Shown in pieces: positions 35,701 through 47,636 of a stretch of 64,000 bases of DNA (position 1 is the first letter of the stretch; each line of letters opens with the position of its first letter). The stretch is taken from the NCBI GenBank assembly GCA_013399305.1, contig VXAI01000035.1, forward strand, positions 5,464,646 through 5,528,645, read 5' to 3'. The stretch comes from Rostratula benghalensis (lineage: Eukaryota > Chordata > Aves > Charadriiformes > Rostratulidae). Both the position numbers and the translations under genes were made by a program. The notes under the pieces were generated by a model that searched no databases, was not told where the DNA came from, and saw nothing but the letters and a program-made list of their open reading frames with translations.

Positions 35701-37250
35701 ACAAAATCTTTTACTTAACTACAGCTAAGAAATCTGGAAGGAAAAAATAAAAGTCTTCTCAAGGCAACCTGAACCAGTATTTCCAATTAATGTTGACAAC
35801 GAGTTGAAAAAAAATCAACTCTTCACGCACCTTGATATGATCTACTGGGTATCTTTGTTGAGGTCTTTCTTCAATTCCTGCAATTACTGATCTGTTCACA
35901 GAAGAACATCTAAGACCCTTTCATGTCTCACTGTGACAATGCTTTTGAGCATTTTACAGAATGCACTGACAAGCAACTGCTAATGCCACTGTTGTTTCAA
36001 TGGGAAAATGGTGAGACACTGATGTATCTGATCTAATTGTAGTTATCTAGAAATTAGACATTGTAGTTGATTTTCTCCCACTGTTAGATGTTCTTATTGG
36101 GGTTTGGGAATGTGGGCAGGGAGGCTGTTTCTCAGAAATTCTAGGAAACTTCTGAGCTGTATTATCAGGGGAGAAAGAAAAGACAGGAATTGATTTATTC
36201 CTTCTGTGGTAGCATAGTGCTCCAAGTGTCTCCTGAGATGTGAATTTGGACTTTGTGCTGCAGCTCTGAGAAATGCTGCTCCTCTGGCCATCTGCTTTTA
36301 GAGGATATATGAGGCTAGGGAGTCATGAAGGAAGGGAAACCAGTTGCTTACCGTCTTCATGAATCTTTGGCTGGGAGACGTTTACTAAGGTAACCAACAG
36401 GCCAGAGAGGCTCAGACGGACATTTCTCTACATCTGCATCTAAGAGAGAGGTTGCATACAGATGCAAAAGCCTTGAAACATTTAAACTCAGCAATTAGAG
36501 CAGGTGGCAAGACCTTTCAGGAGCATATTTCCACCTGTGATGTTAAGCTCCGTTGGGATTTCTTTGCAGCTCGGCTCCATGCTTCAAGGACTGACATTCA
36601 GCTCCAAATGCACTCTGAGAGCTACAAAAGAGCCACTGTCCTCTGCTTAATCCATGGATTGTATGTCTCTATTGGTGCCTGGCTGAAGTATAGTACACAC
36701 AGCCCTAATAGAAGCAATTAATGTCAATCAAATGATACCTCCTCCCACACACCATTTGGACTAATACAACCATCTTAATTGCCCATGTTTCTTTGCTTTC
36801 CAATGTACGTTCCACTTAATGATGCCTTTTTTAACACTGAAAGTCTGTTGTAGCAATCCTGTTTCTACCAAAAATAATTTTCACCAACAATTCTCTCTCT
36901 CCCTGCTCCCTTTCAGGCCTTTAACTTTTGCTTCCTTCATCCCCAAGCTATGCACAGACCAGTTGGCTCCAGCCAGTACTAATTTCCGTAGTTGTCCTAG
37001 TGAAGCACTTGCATAAAGGCAAATCTGACGTTTGACAGGGTGGTATTGTTCTGGTTGTGTTAGTAAAGCTTCTGAGTTGTACAACAGGGTTTGGCAATGC
37101 TCTTCTTAGCTCAAGGGAGACGTCCTGATAAATGAAAAGTGAGTTGGCACACAAGGAAAGTGCAATTGCTCAGGCACATTAAAGTTGAGACAAAATATTT
37201 CTTTTTTAAAGAGCTTTAAAATAGTCCCTAATGTAACAGCTTAGCAGCTG

Positions 37251-37330
37251 CAGCAACACCACGGCCCGAATAATTTCCATGTATTTGGTACAGCAACACG
37301 GAGCCTGAACAATTTCCATGTATTTATGTA
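37251..37330 (+). repeat. Tandem duplication, 40-bp unit, two copies
   Basis: CAGCAACAC, a short G/C-rich linker, CGAATAATTTCCATGTATTT (second copy CTGAACAATTTCCATGTATTT) and GTA occur twice back to back, at 37251-37290 and 37291-37330. Differences are limited to a few substitutions and a one-base shift. The second copy runs into GTGTGTG/CACACGTG low-complexity sequence. Confidence 0.85.
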
Positions 37331-38882
37331 CGTGTGTGTGCCCACACGTGTGTGTATTTTTTTTCCAATCCGTTTGTGCCAGTGCCGTAATAAGCAGCAC
37401 AATGTCACGTGCTCTCAGGTCAACACTGATTTATTTGCCACTCAGGTGTGAAGAACAACCCGTTGGGTTATGTCAATCCGAAGTGGGCCATCTGATTTCA
37501 ATTCCAGCTCCCAACAATTAATGCCTTACACACAGTTTCGACACAATACCCAGCTTACGGCCCTATTATGTTTATCATCAGACCATGAAGTATTAGTTAC
37601 AGCAAGCCAAAATATGTCAGATACCCCTGGCTTTCTCTAGCATTCTTGAGAGTGAGTTAAAAAGAAAATGTTTCTTCTATGAGCAGGAAAGTGAAGCTTT
37701 GAAACCCTTGAATGCACATGGTCAGCCTGTGAAATCTAGCTTCGATGCTCCTTGCCAAACTTGCTGGAATGGATTTCAGAAGAAATCAAATTTCCAACAC
37801 TGAATGAGAAGAATGGTGTATTTTGTGCGATGGATGGAAACAGGTGAACATCTAGATGTAAGATAGGAGTGTAAGATATGAATAACAAGGGAATTGGTTA
37901 ATTCTTTTAGGAATAGGAATGCAGATGTTTCTAGGCAAGTTATAGGTATTCAGTGAAAAGGTGATTCTTGGCTTCAATTTATATGTTAAGTAAAATATAA
38001 AAGGAGTGCATCATGTGCCAGGTTAAATGCAGAGGGAGCATCATGGCTGGGAGAGCTGAGAAGAAGGATGTGGACTAGTTCAACATCTCTGTGTTTCCTA
38101 AGAGCAAAGGTGGGCTGCTTTGGCTTGGTCAAAACCCATGCTTATGTTCTGACAAAGTGAATTTTCCCCAAATCCCCTTCTTGGATGTATATATATACTT
38201 TTTCTTTTCATCCTACATTTGCTTTTGGAATTTCTGGAAACTCAAGACCTAAAAAGCCGTGATTTATGGGTCTGCAAGTTCAACACCCTCTGAACTTCCT
38301 AGGTAAAATGTTCTCTATATACAACAGCATCCTAATACTGTTTTTTCTCCACATTTTATACCAGGAAACACAGAAGTATCTTACAAGCCTTTACCCTGTG
38401 CTTGTGTTGGCAGTGTCTAACTGATCCTATGGCTATAAGGGAAAGAATAAAGTGTGGGTAGGTAGGTTGGTAGGAACATTTATAGGATTTTAGTGGAACG
38501 GATGAAAAGCAAGTAGATAATGGAGTTCTGCAAGCTCATGGTGCAGAAAGAGACCATGGCATCTCTTAAAGCAAGTCTGAAGAACCAGACACTCCTCCTT
38601 CCCTTTGTCTGTGGATCTGTCAGCGAGGTGCTGCTGGCTGTCCCCATGGGAGCTGAATGCTCCCAACTGAGAGCAACGGCCAGGTGCTTACTGCATTCCA
38701 TGCCAACTCAGGACTCTCTGATGAGATACTTGTTACCTACAAGACTTCTTTGCCTGAGTTTTTGAGTTTTCCTTGCACGTGGAGGAGCCCAAACATGGTA
38801 ACAATTCTCACATACAGCTTTTATAGTCTCTGTCCTTCAAAAAAATAGCTAAGAAATTGCATTGAGGAATGGTTTGGATTTC

Positions 38883-38917
38883 TGTTTGTTTGTTTGTGGT
38901 TTTTTTTTTTTTTTTTC
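38883..38917 (+). repeat. (GTTT)n followed by poly-T
   Basis: Three TGTT/GTTT units lead into a long T run. This is a simple sequence tract. Confidence 0.75.
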
Positions 38918-40112
38918 TCAAAAGGAAGCTGAAAATGTAAATCTGTTAACGTGTCCTGTTCTGGGTGGGAGAAAACATACTTCAGAAGAGCACATATTCA
39001 CTTTAAAAATTTGTAATTTTCTGTATCTCCACATATAAGAAAGGAAAATAAAATTTGTAAAAAGGCCGGCCCATTCAATAAAGGCAAAAAGAGTGACTTA
39101 CCAAGACTAAGTGTTTGTCTTGTCACTTGATGGAAGTGGAGGAAGATTTCTCAGACGCTATCATCATACTAAGAGTATTAAGAGTGATTTAATAACAGAT
39201 ATTTTAGAAATAGTGTGGGCAAGACCAGCAGTGTGTGTAGAGCACAAAGCTCTCATCAGGAGGATGCTTGACAAGTGGATGATTGGAATGAGGCGTAAGG
39301 ATTTTTACCACCCAGCTGCGGTCTTCATCTTACCACATAGGTTTTTGTTCTGTCTGTATAAGCAAATAACCTTTGAGTAAGCAATTTCAATTTAGGGGGC
39401 TTGTGACTCCTTAACTCAACTTTATGCATTCATGCCTGTAGCTGTGGGAGGATCTACCACTCCTCAGTTTTTCACTAAAGATGGAGGCTGTCATCTTTTG
39501 AAGAGATTACATGCATTGAGTAATAGGTCTCAAATAGATCATTACCTTGAGAAAGTGCTCTTTTGCTGATGCACTGATTACTAGTGCTGCACTGAAAAAA
39601 TTCAAAATTCTCTCATGTGTTTTTGTATTTCTAATGTGCTCACCGATTCTTTGCAAATACTCACAAGCAGTGGAGAGGAAAGTCTGTAGGACCAGACAGA
39701 GCCCTGCTATATCAAAGGTCCTTGAGTCTACAAAAGAGGAACATAATTTTTTGTCAGTCAAGCATTTTCAGAATTGATCAGTGCTTTTATGTCACATTTT
39801 GAGGCTGTCTTAGAAAGTCCAGATACTCAGAGGGTACTCCTTACTTTCAGTATGTATTGCTCATGAGACACTCACATTTTGTTGCTTAACTGAGGTCAAA
39901 AATACTTCAGCAAAAGCTGTGTGGTAGTTGAAGTTTCAGTTAAATGCATGGGAAAAATCAAGAAGGGAAGAGTGAGAAATTTGAACATCTATTTCTATGG
40001 CTTCTGTCATCATGAAACACAAACTCCTCTCAGCCACCCGATTATTTCTCCTCAGCAATGGTCACAGCAGCAGGGAAGTGTAATCCTCCTGGTATACCAA
40101 AAAGCACAGTCT

Positions 40113-40245
40113 AATCATAAAATGATAGAATAATGTAGTTTGGAAGACACCTCTGGAGGTCATCTAATACCATCTACTGCTCAAATGGAGGGCAGATTCA
40201 AAGTTGGGTTTAACGTTGAAGCTACAGTTGCTTAGATTACCAAGG
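40113..40245 (-). mobile_element. CR1 LINE 3' fragment (reverse)
   Basis: The plus strand shows ATCATAAAATGATAGAATAA, TTTGGAAGACACCTCTGGAG, GTCATCTAATACCATCTACTG and then GGGCAGATTCAAAGTTGGGT and AGCTACAGTTGCTTAG. These correspond in order to the reverse CR1 terminal repeat, the 'ggaccttcagaggtcatctagtcc' segment and the 'agcagggccaacttcaaagttggatcaggttgctcag' segment. It is an older subfamily with this particular 3' UTR. Confidence 0.75.
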
Positions 40246-40399
40246 TGTAAATTAGCAAGGCCAAGAATTAAACTGGTTTCTTGTATCCTAGTGTGCAGCC
40301 CCTCAATTACAGCTCGTACCCATATTTCCTAAGTGATTTTAAAAAAGAGTTGGCAAACCATACTATTCTAGTTTAGTTCATGAATTGGTAGCATCCCTT

Positions 40400-40530
40400 C
40401 ATTCCTGGAGGTATTAAAAAAGATGTGTAGATGTGGTGCCTGGGGACATGGTTTAGTGGTGGACTTGGCAGTGTCAGGTTAATGGTTGGACTCAATAAAT
40501 GTAAAGGTCTTTTCCAACCCAAACCATGGG
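40400..40530 (+). mobile_element. CR1 LINE 3' tail (subfamily with 'gacatggtttagtgg')
   Basis: CATTCCTGGAGGTATTAAAA, AGATGTGTAGATGTGGTGCC, TGGGGACATGGTTTAGTGGT, GGTTAATGGTTGGACTCAAT and GTAAAGGTCTTTTCCAACCC follow the 3' UTR of a CR1 subfamily in sense orientation. The copy stops at AAACCATGGG, just before its terminal repeat, where a second CR1 of another subfamily begins. Confidence 0.8.
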
Positions 40531-40689
40531 CTCAAACTGGAACACAGGAAATTCCATCTTAACGTGAGGAACAACTTCTTTACTTTGAGGGAGACAGAGC
40601 ACTGGAATGGGCTCCCCAGAGAGTTTGTGGAGTCTCCTCTGGAGATACTTGAAACTTGCCTGGATGCGTTCCTGTCCAGCTTGCTCTAG
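40486..40689 (+). pseudogene. Chance fusion frame: CR1 3' UTR read into CR1 ORF2 end
   Basis: A 67-codon open frame starts in the 3' UTR of the first CR1 tail and continues in frame into the ORF2 terminus of the second. There it reads LEHRKFHLNVRNNFFTL and EHWNGLPREFVESPLEIL. Only the second half corresponds to real CR1 protein. It is not a gene. Confidence 0.75.
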
Positions 40690-40782
40690 GTCAACCCACT
40701 TTGGCAGGGGGGTTTGATTAGATGAACTCTGAAGGTCTCTTCAAACCCCTACCATTCTGTGATTCTGTATGATTCTATGATC
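40531..40782 (+). mobile_element. CR1 LINE 3' tail abutting the previous copy
   Basis: This copy starts in the ORF2 end (CTCAAACTGGAACACAGG, then GAGCACTGGAATGGGCTCCC) and runs through CTGGATGCGTTCCTGTCCAG, TTTGATTAGATGAACTCTGAAG and CCTACCATTCTGTGATTCTG. It ends in repeated ATTCTGTG/ATTCTATG-like units, the CR1 terminus. It is in the same orientation as its neighbour, without recognisable gap, which suggests insertion of one CR1 at or beside the 3' end of the other. Confidence 0.85.
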
Positions 40783-43700
40783 ATCTATACCTGGGCAAAG
40801 GGAGTGTTCAGTGGTGGGACATGAAGTTCAAAGAGCGAGTGACAGAAGGGGCATTTGAAAAAACAGGTGTTTCACTCAGAATGCATCGGGGAAAGATTTA
40901 TGATGTATCATGAAGGTTTTAGAAAAGCACCCAAATGCTTTCGTTTTACACAGCTGATTACCTAATGCAGTGCTCCAAAGTTCAGGCTTTTACTAGCTGA
41001 CTAATATCTAAAGACGTTTTCTGCTTGTTTTCTCTGCAAACCTCATTGCACTGACAAGAAATACATTGTCCATATGGGGTGAAGAATGGCATTTAAGTAT
41101 CGTGTGTTGAAATCCCACTCACTTTTACACATTATGCTTCAAAGCCCTGCTTCCTGGATACAAAAGTAGTTGTGTTTCCAGCAGAAGGTTTACATAGTTT
41201 AGCATGAAGTAAAAGCACCAGGGTATGAAGCCAGTCATGTATATAAAGCATTAAACAATTTCAGCACAAAGCTGCACAAAATGTCTATTAAATTTAACAG
41301 TACTATTAAAAATCCACATTTAAGCTTTCTTTGTTTCTAGCAATGAGGCTTTGAAACATGTAAAAGTCGGCTAAAAAATCCCCAACAATAAACAACCAAA
41401 ACTCAGCCTTTGCTTGGTACATAATTTCATAGCAAAGACGAAACGTCCCAGTCCCGTGCTTCCCAATTGGTCTTGCTCCAATCCTGAGCTGACTTTTAAG
41501 TTTTCTGCAGTGTAAATGTTCCCTTTATGAAGTGGGCCATGGCCAATGCCCATGGAAGCCTCTCCTAAGGAGGTGTTATTTTAATATATGAAGGGCAGTC
41601 ATTTCATTTCATAAAGATAGCTTGTTCCACTGAGGAAATAAACATCACACTTGACAGATGCAGGGACGCTCAGAGATCCTCAGCTCCTGTGGGGGCAGGG
41701 GAAGGCCTATAAAGATTTTCTGTGTTCCCTGCATTATGGTACATGGGGCTTCAGAGGTCTTCTCTGAAAACCAATTCTGTGGTATAATCGTAGCCACCTA
41801 ATAATTTCATTTTACTTTTAAATACCATGCATGAATGACAGAGAATGCAAGGAGAAGCACAATATTACACAGAAGGGTGCTAATAGCAAGTGCTGAAGGG
41901 TCCTTAGGTAAGTACATAACCTTCTGTATATTCAAGTTGTAGTGAACTTGCTGGGAACTGTCATCAGGCAAGGTGTGAGGGGTTCAAAACTATCTTAAAC
42001 GTGACCTGTTATGGGAATAGCATCTCTGTTGGCATAACAGAGTGTGGGTTAAGTGATTCCTGCAACTGCTGTTTCACTCAGTAATTTATTTTGCCATCTG
42101 TCCCAAGGGCACAGGAGTCCAAGATGGTGGGTCCAAGTTCCTATTTTAGATTCCCTGGTTTTGAAGATGTTGTGTCTCCAGCATGATGCGGGTGACTGCC
42201 CTTTTCAACATGGGTGCAACCTGTGTCTTTCATTTAATTCTTTTTGGATGTTGTGTGTACTTTTGGCTGATCGACGACTCGTTCTGACGTGAGGTCTAGA
42301 GGCCAAAACACTGGCTTAGCAGCTGGAGGGAAGAGTTAGGATGAAAGGGATGAGAAACCTCCTGCCTTATCTAATAATCCAATGCTGTATTTGTTATTCA
42401 GAAATTATGGGGAGCTGGCTGCTGAGCAGAGGTGAGGCTTATCCAGAGTTATTCCAACTGCATTTCTCAACGTCATGTTTGTTGTGCTTGGAAGGAACCG
42501 GATCGCTCTGTCGTCTCTCTCTCACTCCCTCTTACTGAACATAGTAGCTACACTATATTCTTACCAGAGACTTGTGGTACTTACGGCTGAACCAAAGTTG
42601 CTTCATTTTTCCCTCATTTGATGAATGGAGCTGGGGTTGAGGTGGGCAGGGGGAGTGCAAGCAAGGAGAGAAGGAAAATTCACCTTGAGAAAACCCAGGT
42701 TTCCTTAATGAGCAAAAGATGTTACGCTGAGGACAACACATATTGCAGGAACTTGGTTGGCCAAAAAAAAAGGAAAAACACTCTGCCTGTCTCAGAGTGC
42801 TTACAACCTTTCTGCTCAAGGCAAGAATGCGAGGTATATTGGAGAAAAGAAAAGTGAAAGAAAGCTTAGGTAAAATTCCCTCTCTGTCATTCCAGTACCA
42901 TATGTACATGCCGTTCTGTCACCCAGCATCACTGCTGCTTGAATGAATGCAAAAGAGAGAGGCTGGGCTGAAATCCGCAGTGCTTTCTAAATAAAGCTGA
43001 TAGTATAGGAAAATATAATTTAATTCCCAGTATAAATAGCCCAGAAGTTGAATATTTTGCCTTTTCTTGCACAGAGTGTAACTTTTCTTGTAATAGAAAT
43101 AATAATTTCATCAGTAGCAAATGCTGTTGTTGGCACTACTTTAGCATTGTACTAACAGTTCTGTGATAAAACATTTTGTTACTTCTTTCAGGTTTGGGTT
43201 TTTGCTTTTTTGTTTTATTTTGTTTTGTGATATTTGTTTTTATATTACGCACAACAAGTTCTTACCAGTGAAGATTGCTGTGTAAATGACCTCTCAGAAC
43301 AGCGTTGTGTTATGTTGTACCCACCAGTGTCAGGGAATTTCTCATGAAAGAAGTACATACCACAGAATTAGTTGTACATTTCATTTGAACTTCAGTTTCC
43401 TTTTCAAAAGCTTGCACAAATGGCAGCATCTACTGTATACTTTTTTCCTTGCAAATTTTTATTTCCTATTTGGATTTTGCTTTTCAAAAGTATGTATTTT
43501 TATCTAAATTAGTTCAAGCTGTCACCAACATATAAGTTTTTTTTTTTTTTCCACACAGCAATATTCCCCAAGAAAGCAAAGAAAACAATGCTTTAATTCT
43601 CTGCTTTGGATTTTTCATATAGATATTGCATGTGTTCTGTCTCATTTATTTCAGCAACAGGAGGACAATACTATCACAAAAGAATTTTGTCACGATGGAG

Positions 43701-45299
43701 GACTTTTTGGGGGTTTGGTAAAAATCTTGGGGGAAACGAACCAGTGTGATTTGGCAGCTCCATTCTTTTTGCTTTTGTTCTCCTTGGACCAGATGGGTTT
43801 CTTACTCACTGGGACTTCTTGTGGGGTAAAATACTATATAACATCAGTGAAGTTATGGCAATCTGGCCCTCTCTGTGTAAAGTAATATTAAAAGTCCACT
43901 CCTCCAGGGAGTAAGAGAATTAGACATTTTGCTAAATAACAGCTTTGAAATGTTTTTCCTCTATAGATGTACTTGTTTTGAATGGGGAGAGGGGTTTTCC
44001 TGGACTAACTCTGATGCTGATGTGAAGGAGAGAGGGTGAAGGACCAGCTCAGTAGCAAATCTGCAAAGCCCCTTGTTTTAAGGTCCTACACAAGCAGAAT
44101 TGGCTGAGTCTCAGACATCACAAGCCTCGACCTTTGGTTTGTCATTTATAATCCATGAAGAATAAGGGCAGGGCGGGTGCAGAAAGTCCTCATTTTGTAC
44201 TAGTGGTGTATTTGTGACCACCCTGTGTTTACTTTGCTCAGACACAAGCAACACAACACAAGATGTAGGGCACAGTGAAGCAATGCCTGGGAATTTTGCC
44301 ACTGGTGCTAATGGTGTTGGTCTCTAATCCCTTTCCAGCAAAGACGAGATGATGCATCAGCAAAATGGCCGCCCACACTGGGAGAGACACCAGCACCATT
44401 CACAGTTGCCGAGACAGTGAAACACTATTTTGGGGAGGAAAAAAAAGAAAAAGCTCATTCCTTAATATATGGTCTTAGAGGGTAAATATTTATCTAGCCA
44501 TCTAAAGGCAGGAGTAATCGCTGCAGTTTTCCCTTCACTCAGAGACTGGAGATTTTCCCTGACTGAAAAAAAAAGAGTCCAATTTTGTGTATGTGAAGAA
44601 ATCAAAGCATTGCCCTTGAAATGGGTTTTTCAGCTGTCTCCTGGGTATTCTGGGGTTAGTTTTCACCACGTGAGGTTCTGAAGTGCATACTCAAAGGTTC
44701 AAACACAGGAAAATTGGCTATCACTGCCAGCTCTGTTGGGTGGGGAGAAAGCAGTTCCTTTATAGAAAAAGGAAAAAAAAAGGAAAGGTTTTTTTTTTCT
44801 TTTTCTTCTTCCAAGGGACTATAGGAGAATGAGCTGGAAGAAGTCTTGACTTTTATTATATCCTGTAATCAAATTTGAGCATCTTATTTGCTTCTTTTCT
44901 CCAAGACCACCCTGGCGGTAACAGTCCTCACACACACAATTTTGGTATGCATAAACCCATAAATTTCATAACAAAATATAGGAGCTGAGGTTGTAGGAGG
45001 ACTGTAAGGCAGAAGGTGCTGAAATGTAAAGTCTGTATGTGTTTGAAGGGATGTCATTTATTACATACTTCTGCCTTAAAAAAAAAAAATCCTTACTGTT
45101 ACCACACAGACTGTATAAATACATATTGCCTAATGCAAGATGGTGTGGTGTAAAGATTTTATTGGCATGCAGTAGCTTAGCTTGAGTAGCAAAGGCCTGA
45201 ACAAGCTCTGTATCACCTCAGATGTGTGCCAAGAAAACACGTCCTTGGCATAGGCAATGAGAACATCCCCGGTGACGTTGCATAGGTGTAAATCTAATG
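40783..45299. other. Unique non-coding DNA
   Basis: No gene is recognised. It contains T-rich simple sequence near 43200-43245 and 43537-43550 and the purine/pyrimidine switch at 44765-44812. Open frames of up to 118 codons (42553-42909, minus) have no recognisable domain. Confidence 0.5.
44765..44812. repeat. Purine block followed by pyrimidine block
   Basis: 24 bases of G/A only (44765-44788) are followed directly by 24 bases of T/C only (44789-44812). The two halves are partly complementary, so the tract could fold as an imperfect hairpin. It is probably simple-sequence drift. Confidence 0.7.
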
Positions 45300-45505
45300 A
45301 GGATAATAACCCATATGCTTCAGGGCATCAACCCATTACTGGCTGCCTGGGATTAGGAAGGAATTTCTCCTTTGGTTGTGTTAGTCTGAAACCATTTATT
45401 GTGGGGCTCCACACACTTCTCTCTGAAGCCTCTGCCACTGGCCACTGCAGGAAGAGGATAATGAATTTGATTGACTACCTGGAAGGGCCTGATCTGGCAA
45501 ACCAT
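45300..45505 (+). mobile_element. Ancient CR1/L3-type LINE 3' end
   Basis: CATATGCTTCAGGGCATCAA, CCTGGGATTAGGAAGGAATT, TTGTGGGGCTCCACACACTT, CTCTGAAGCCTCTGCCACTG, GCCACTGCAGGAAGAGGATA and GGGCCTGATCTGGCA follow the 3' UTR of an old CR1-like amniote LINE ('tgcttcagggcataa', 'ggtcaggaagaaattt', 'gtggggtttcttgcac', 'cctctgaagcatctggtactggccactgt', 'ggtctgatccagtatgg'). It is the same kind of tail as at 29530. Overlapping open frames exist (45257-45622 plus; 45353-45583 minus) but are not coding. Confidence 0.6.
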
Positions 45506-45624
45506 GGCCTCTTCTGCGAATCCTGTAATGATACCTGTTTTATGTGGTTTGGAAGATGTTTTGATGGGGCACTTTGTGCACATCTCTCTGTAACGGCAGC
45601 TCCTGTACAGCTTCTTTCATGAAT

Positions 45625-45780
45625 GCGTGGAATAATTTAGGTTGGCAGGGAGCTCTTCCGTTCTCCAGTCTGACACCCAGCTCCAGACAGGGCTGGTCAG
45701 GGCCTTTCCCAGTTCAGCTCCGAAAATCTCCAGGGGCAGAAATTTTGCTACTTCTCTGACTGTTCCTCGATGGGGACTTT
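45625..45780 (-). mobile_element. CR1 LINE 3' fragment (reverse)
   Basis: On the plus strand, TGGAATAATTTAGGTTGGCA, GACACCCAGCTCCAGACAGG, GCTGGTCAGGGCCTTTCCCA and GAAAATCTCCAGGGGCAGAA correspond to the reverse CR1 tail ('agaataatttaggttggaaggga', 'agctagatcaggttgctcagggccttgtccag', 'gaaaatctccaaggatgga'). It follows the L3-type tail by about 120 bases in the opposite orientation. Confidence 0.6.
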
Positions 45781-47369
45781 CCATCAAGTTTACTAGGAGT
45801 GATACCTCTACATACATCTGTTTTAACTTGAACTGTAGAAAGGTGGAGTCTCTCTAATCACAGTTGTTAATTTTTTCTTTCTCCTGTAATCAAAGGAGAG
45901 ATGGACATGTCTCCCAGTGGAGTTTCTTTCATCCAAAGATAGGTGGCTGTAACCACCTTTGGCCTAAGTCATTTCTGGCAAGGTCTGTCTTTCTCCAGTG
46001 AACCTGGGAATAATGTAGATATCCCCCTTTAGATTTAAGAGATATGAACTGGAAAGCAATAGTTACCTGGAATGAGTCTCAGCCAAAATACAAAGTCATC
46101 CAGGGTGAAGGGAATAGTGACAGTTTATGTAATACAGTGTTACGAGCTGATTATGAAAAATCAAAAAGCCTCAAAATCTAGAGAAGGCAACTGTTTTGAT
46201 TTTTAAAGATGTAGAACTACTATTCCTGAGCAACAAGACCTTAAAGGCAGCAAGTTTCTTCATACAGCTTTATATCTGACTTCTTGTTGCTCATCTAAAA
46301 TCAATGAAGATTTATCCTGTTGAAAAATGGTTCTGGATTTCCACAATGTCAACTGATACTTGAACTCTGAAAGTCTGATGTGAGATATCCTTATTAGAGC
46401 TAGTAGAAAAATTTTAGGGAGAGAGAGACATTTTAAACGAAATATTGTGAAAAAACACATCTGTCTTTTAGGTGACAAAGAAAAATAGTAGGAGGAAAAA
46501 GTAAGAAATTCCATCTGACAGAAAAGAAAGCAAAAAGGAAAGAAAATCACAAGATCTTTTAAAAGATTCTGGCAAGAAAGCATTGGCAGCTCCTAAAATT
46601 CCATTGAATTCCAGACTTCCCCAACAAAATCTGCTTCCCTGGAACTGTATGTGGAAAATCCCTAGGCATGGTGCTCTGTCAAACAAAAAGGCCAAACAGA
46701 AGGCACAGGCTCTGTCACTTGGGGAAAAGAGTCCCCAAGATTTTGGGTTGAGATTATTCCAATACATTTCTGCAATGAATTGCTTTTTCTTTCTTTTTTC
46801 ACTTTATGAACCAAGGCCTGCCTAACGCTTATCATACAGGCTTTTGTATCTCAACAAGTCCCAGTGAATTTCTTGAGAATGAGTAAGAATTTTCCTATTC
46901 CAGCCTAAAGGAAAAAAAAAAAAAGTCAAAGACAATTGAAAAATCACTTTTTATCCCCATCAAAGAAACTTCCATAGCTTTTATTAGGAAAACCAATTGA
47001 AGTCCTACCTGCGAGGCAGAGCCTTTGCACACTGTCTTATTTTCAGGATGCCAGGGGAATAAATGGAGTGATGGAATCTGGAAAGACCTCGCTGCAATTC
47101 GAAAAGTAACTTTCTCCTTCCTTTCCCTCCCCACCTACTGCCACAGCAGGGGAAAATTATGGGAGTAAGAAAAATAAAGCTCCCGCAAGGTTGAAGCTTG
47201 CTGCTCTGTCGAATACAATTTTCTGTATTTTCCCGTGAATTATGAAAAAGAGAAAAAAAAAAAAAAAAGGATTTGTGTGTAAGTATGCTGCCCGAATGGT
47301 GTGCCAAACTAGTGCGGGCAACCCACACTGAGAGCCCACAGAGCTGCTGCATTCCTCAGTTCCTCACCC

Positions 47370-47560
47370 CGCGCACGTGGGCAGGGCTGGATGGGAAGGG
47401 AAGCTCGGAGGAGAAGCAGCTTTGGCTTCTCCAGCCTGGGCTGGGGCCAGCATAGCTGTGGCTGGTGCTCCGGAGGCGGCGGCGAGCCCAGACCCGGCGC
47501 AGGGGGGGCTGCCCCCTCTCTCCCCAGAACCAGCGAGAGGCCTCGAAAATGGCAAAGCCA
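47370..47560. promoter_or_regulatory. CpG-rich patch, candidate cryptic promoter or non-coding first exon
   Basis: About 190 bases carry around a dozen CpG dinucleotides in surroundings that are otherwise AT-rich and CpG-poor. It includes GCGCACGTGG (an E-box CACGTG at 47374-47379), CTCCGGAGGCGGCGGCGAGC and CCCGGCGCAGG. It is too short for a classical CpG island. Open frames run through on both strands because stops are rare at this composition. A TATAAAATA-like string follows at about 47580. No splice or polyadenylation structure ties it to a transcript. Confidence 0.3.
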
Positions 47561-47625
47561 AACACGCTTTTGGTGGCTTTTATAAAATATTTATTGTGGG
47601 AAAAGGTCTGCTTCATGAAAGTGGA

Positions 47626-47636
47626 GGGGGGGGGGG
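47626..47636 (+). repeat. Poly-G run (11 G)
   Basis: Eleven consecutive G lie between the CpG-rich patch and a 16-A run. Such runs are often sequencing or assembly weak points. Confidence 0.8.

Larger units (their letters stand above)
32709..40112. other. Unique non-coding DNA, no gene seen
   Basis: No exon, RNA gene or clear transposon is recognised over 7.4 kb. It contains the 40-bp tandem duplication at 37251-37330, an A-rich stretch at 34870-34897 and a (GTTT)n/poly-T tract at 38883-38917. The block 36690-36800, with CAATTAATGTCAATCAAATG and TTAATTGCCC, looks like a possible conserved non-coding element. A weak MIR-like phrase near 37690-37730 is too degraded to call. Confidence 0.5.

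Noticed and set aside
37690..37735. Weak reverse MIR-like phrase
   Set aside because: Block spacing and identity are below what could be distinguished from chance.
45257..45622. 121-codon plus-strand frame
   Set aside because: It overlaps an ancient LINE 3' tail and shows no protein domain; the frame is incidental.
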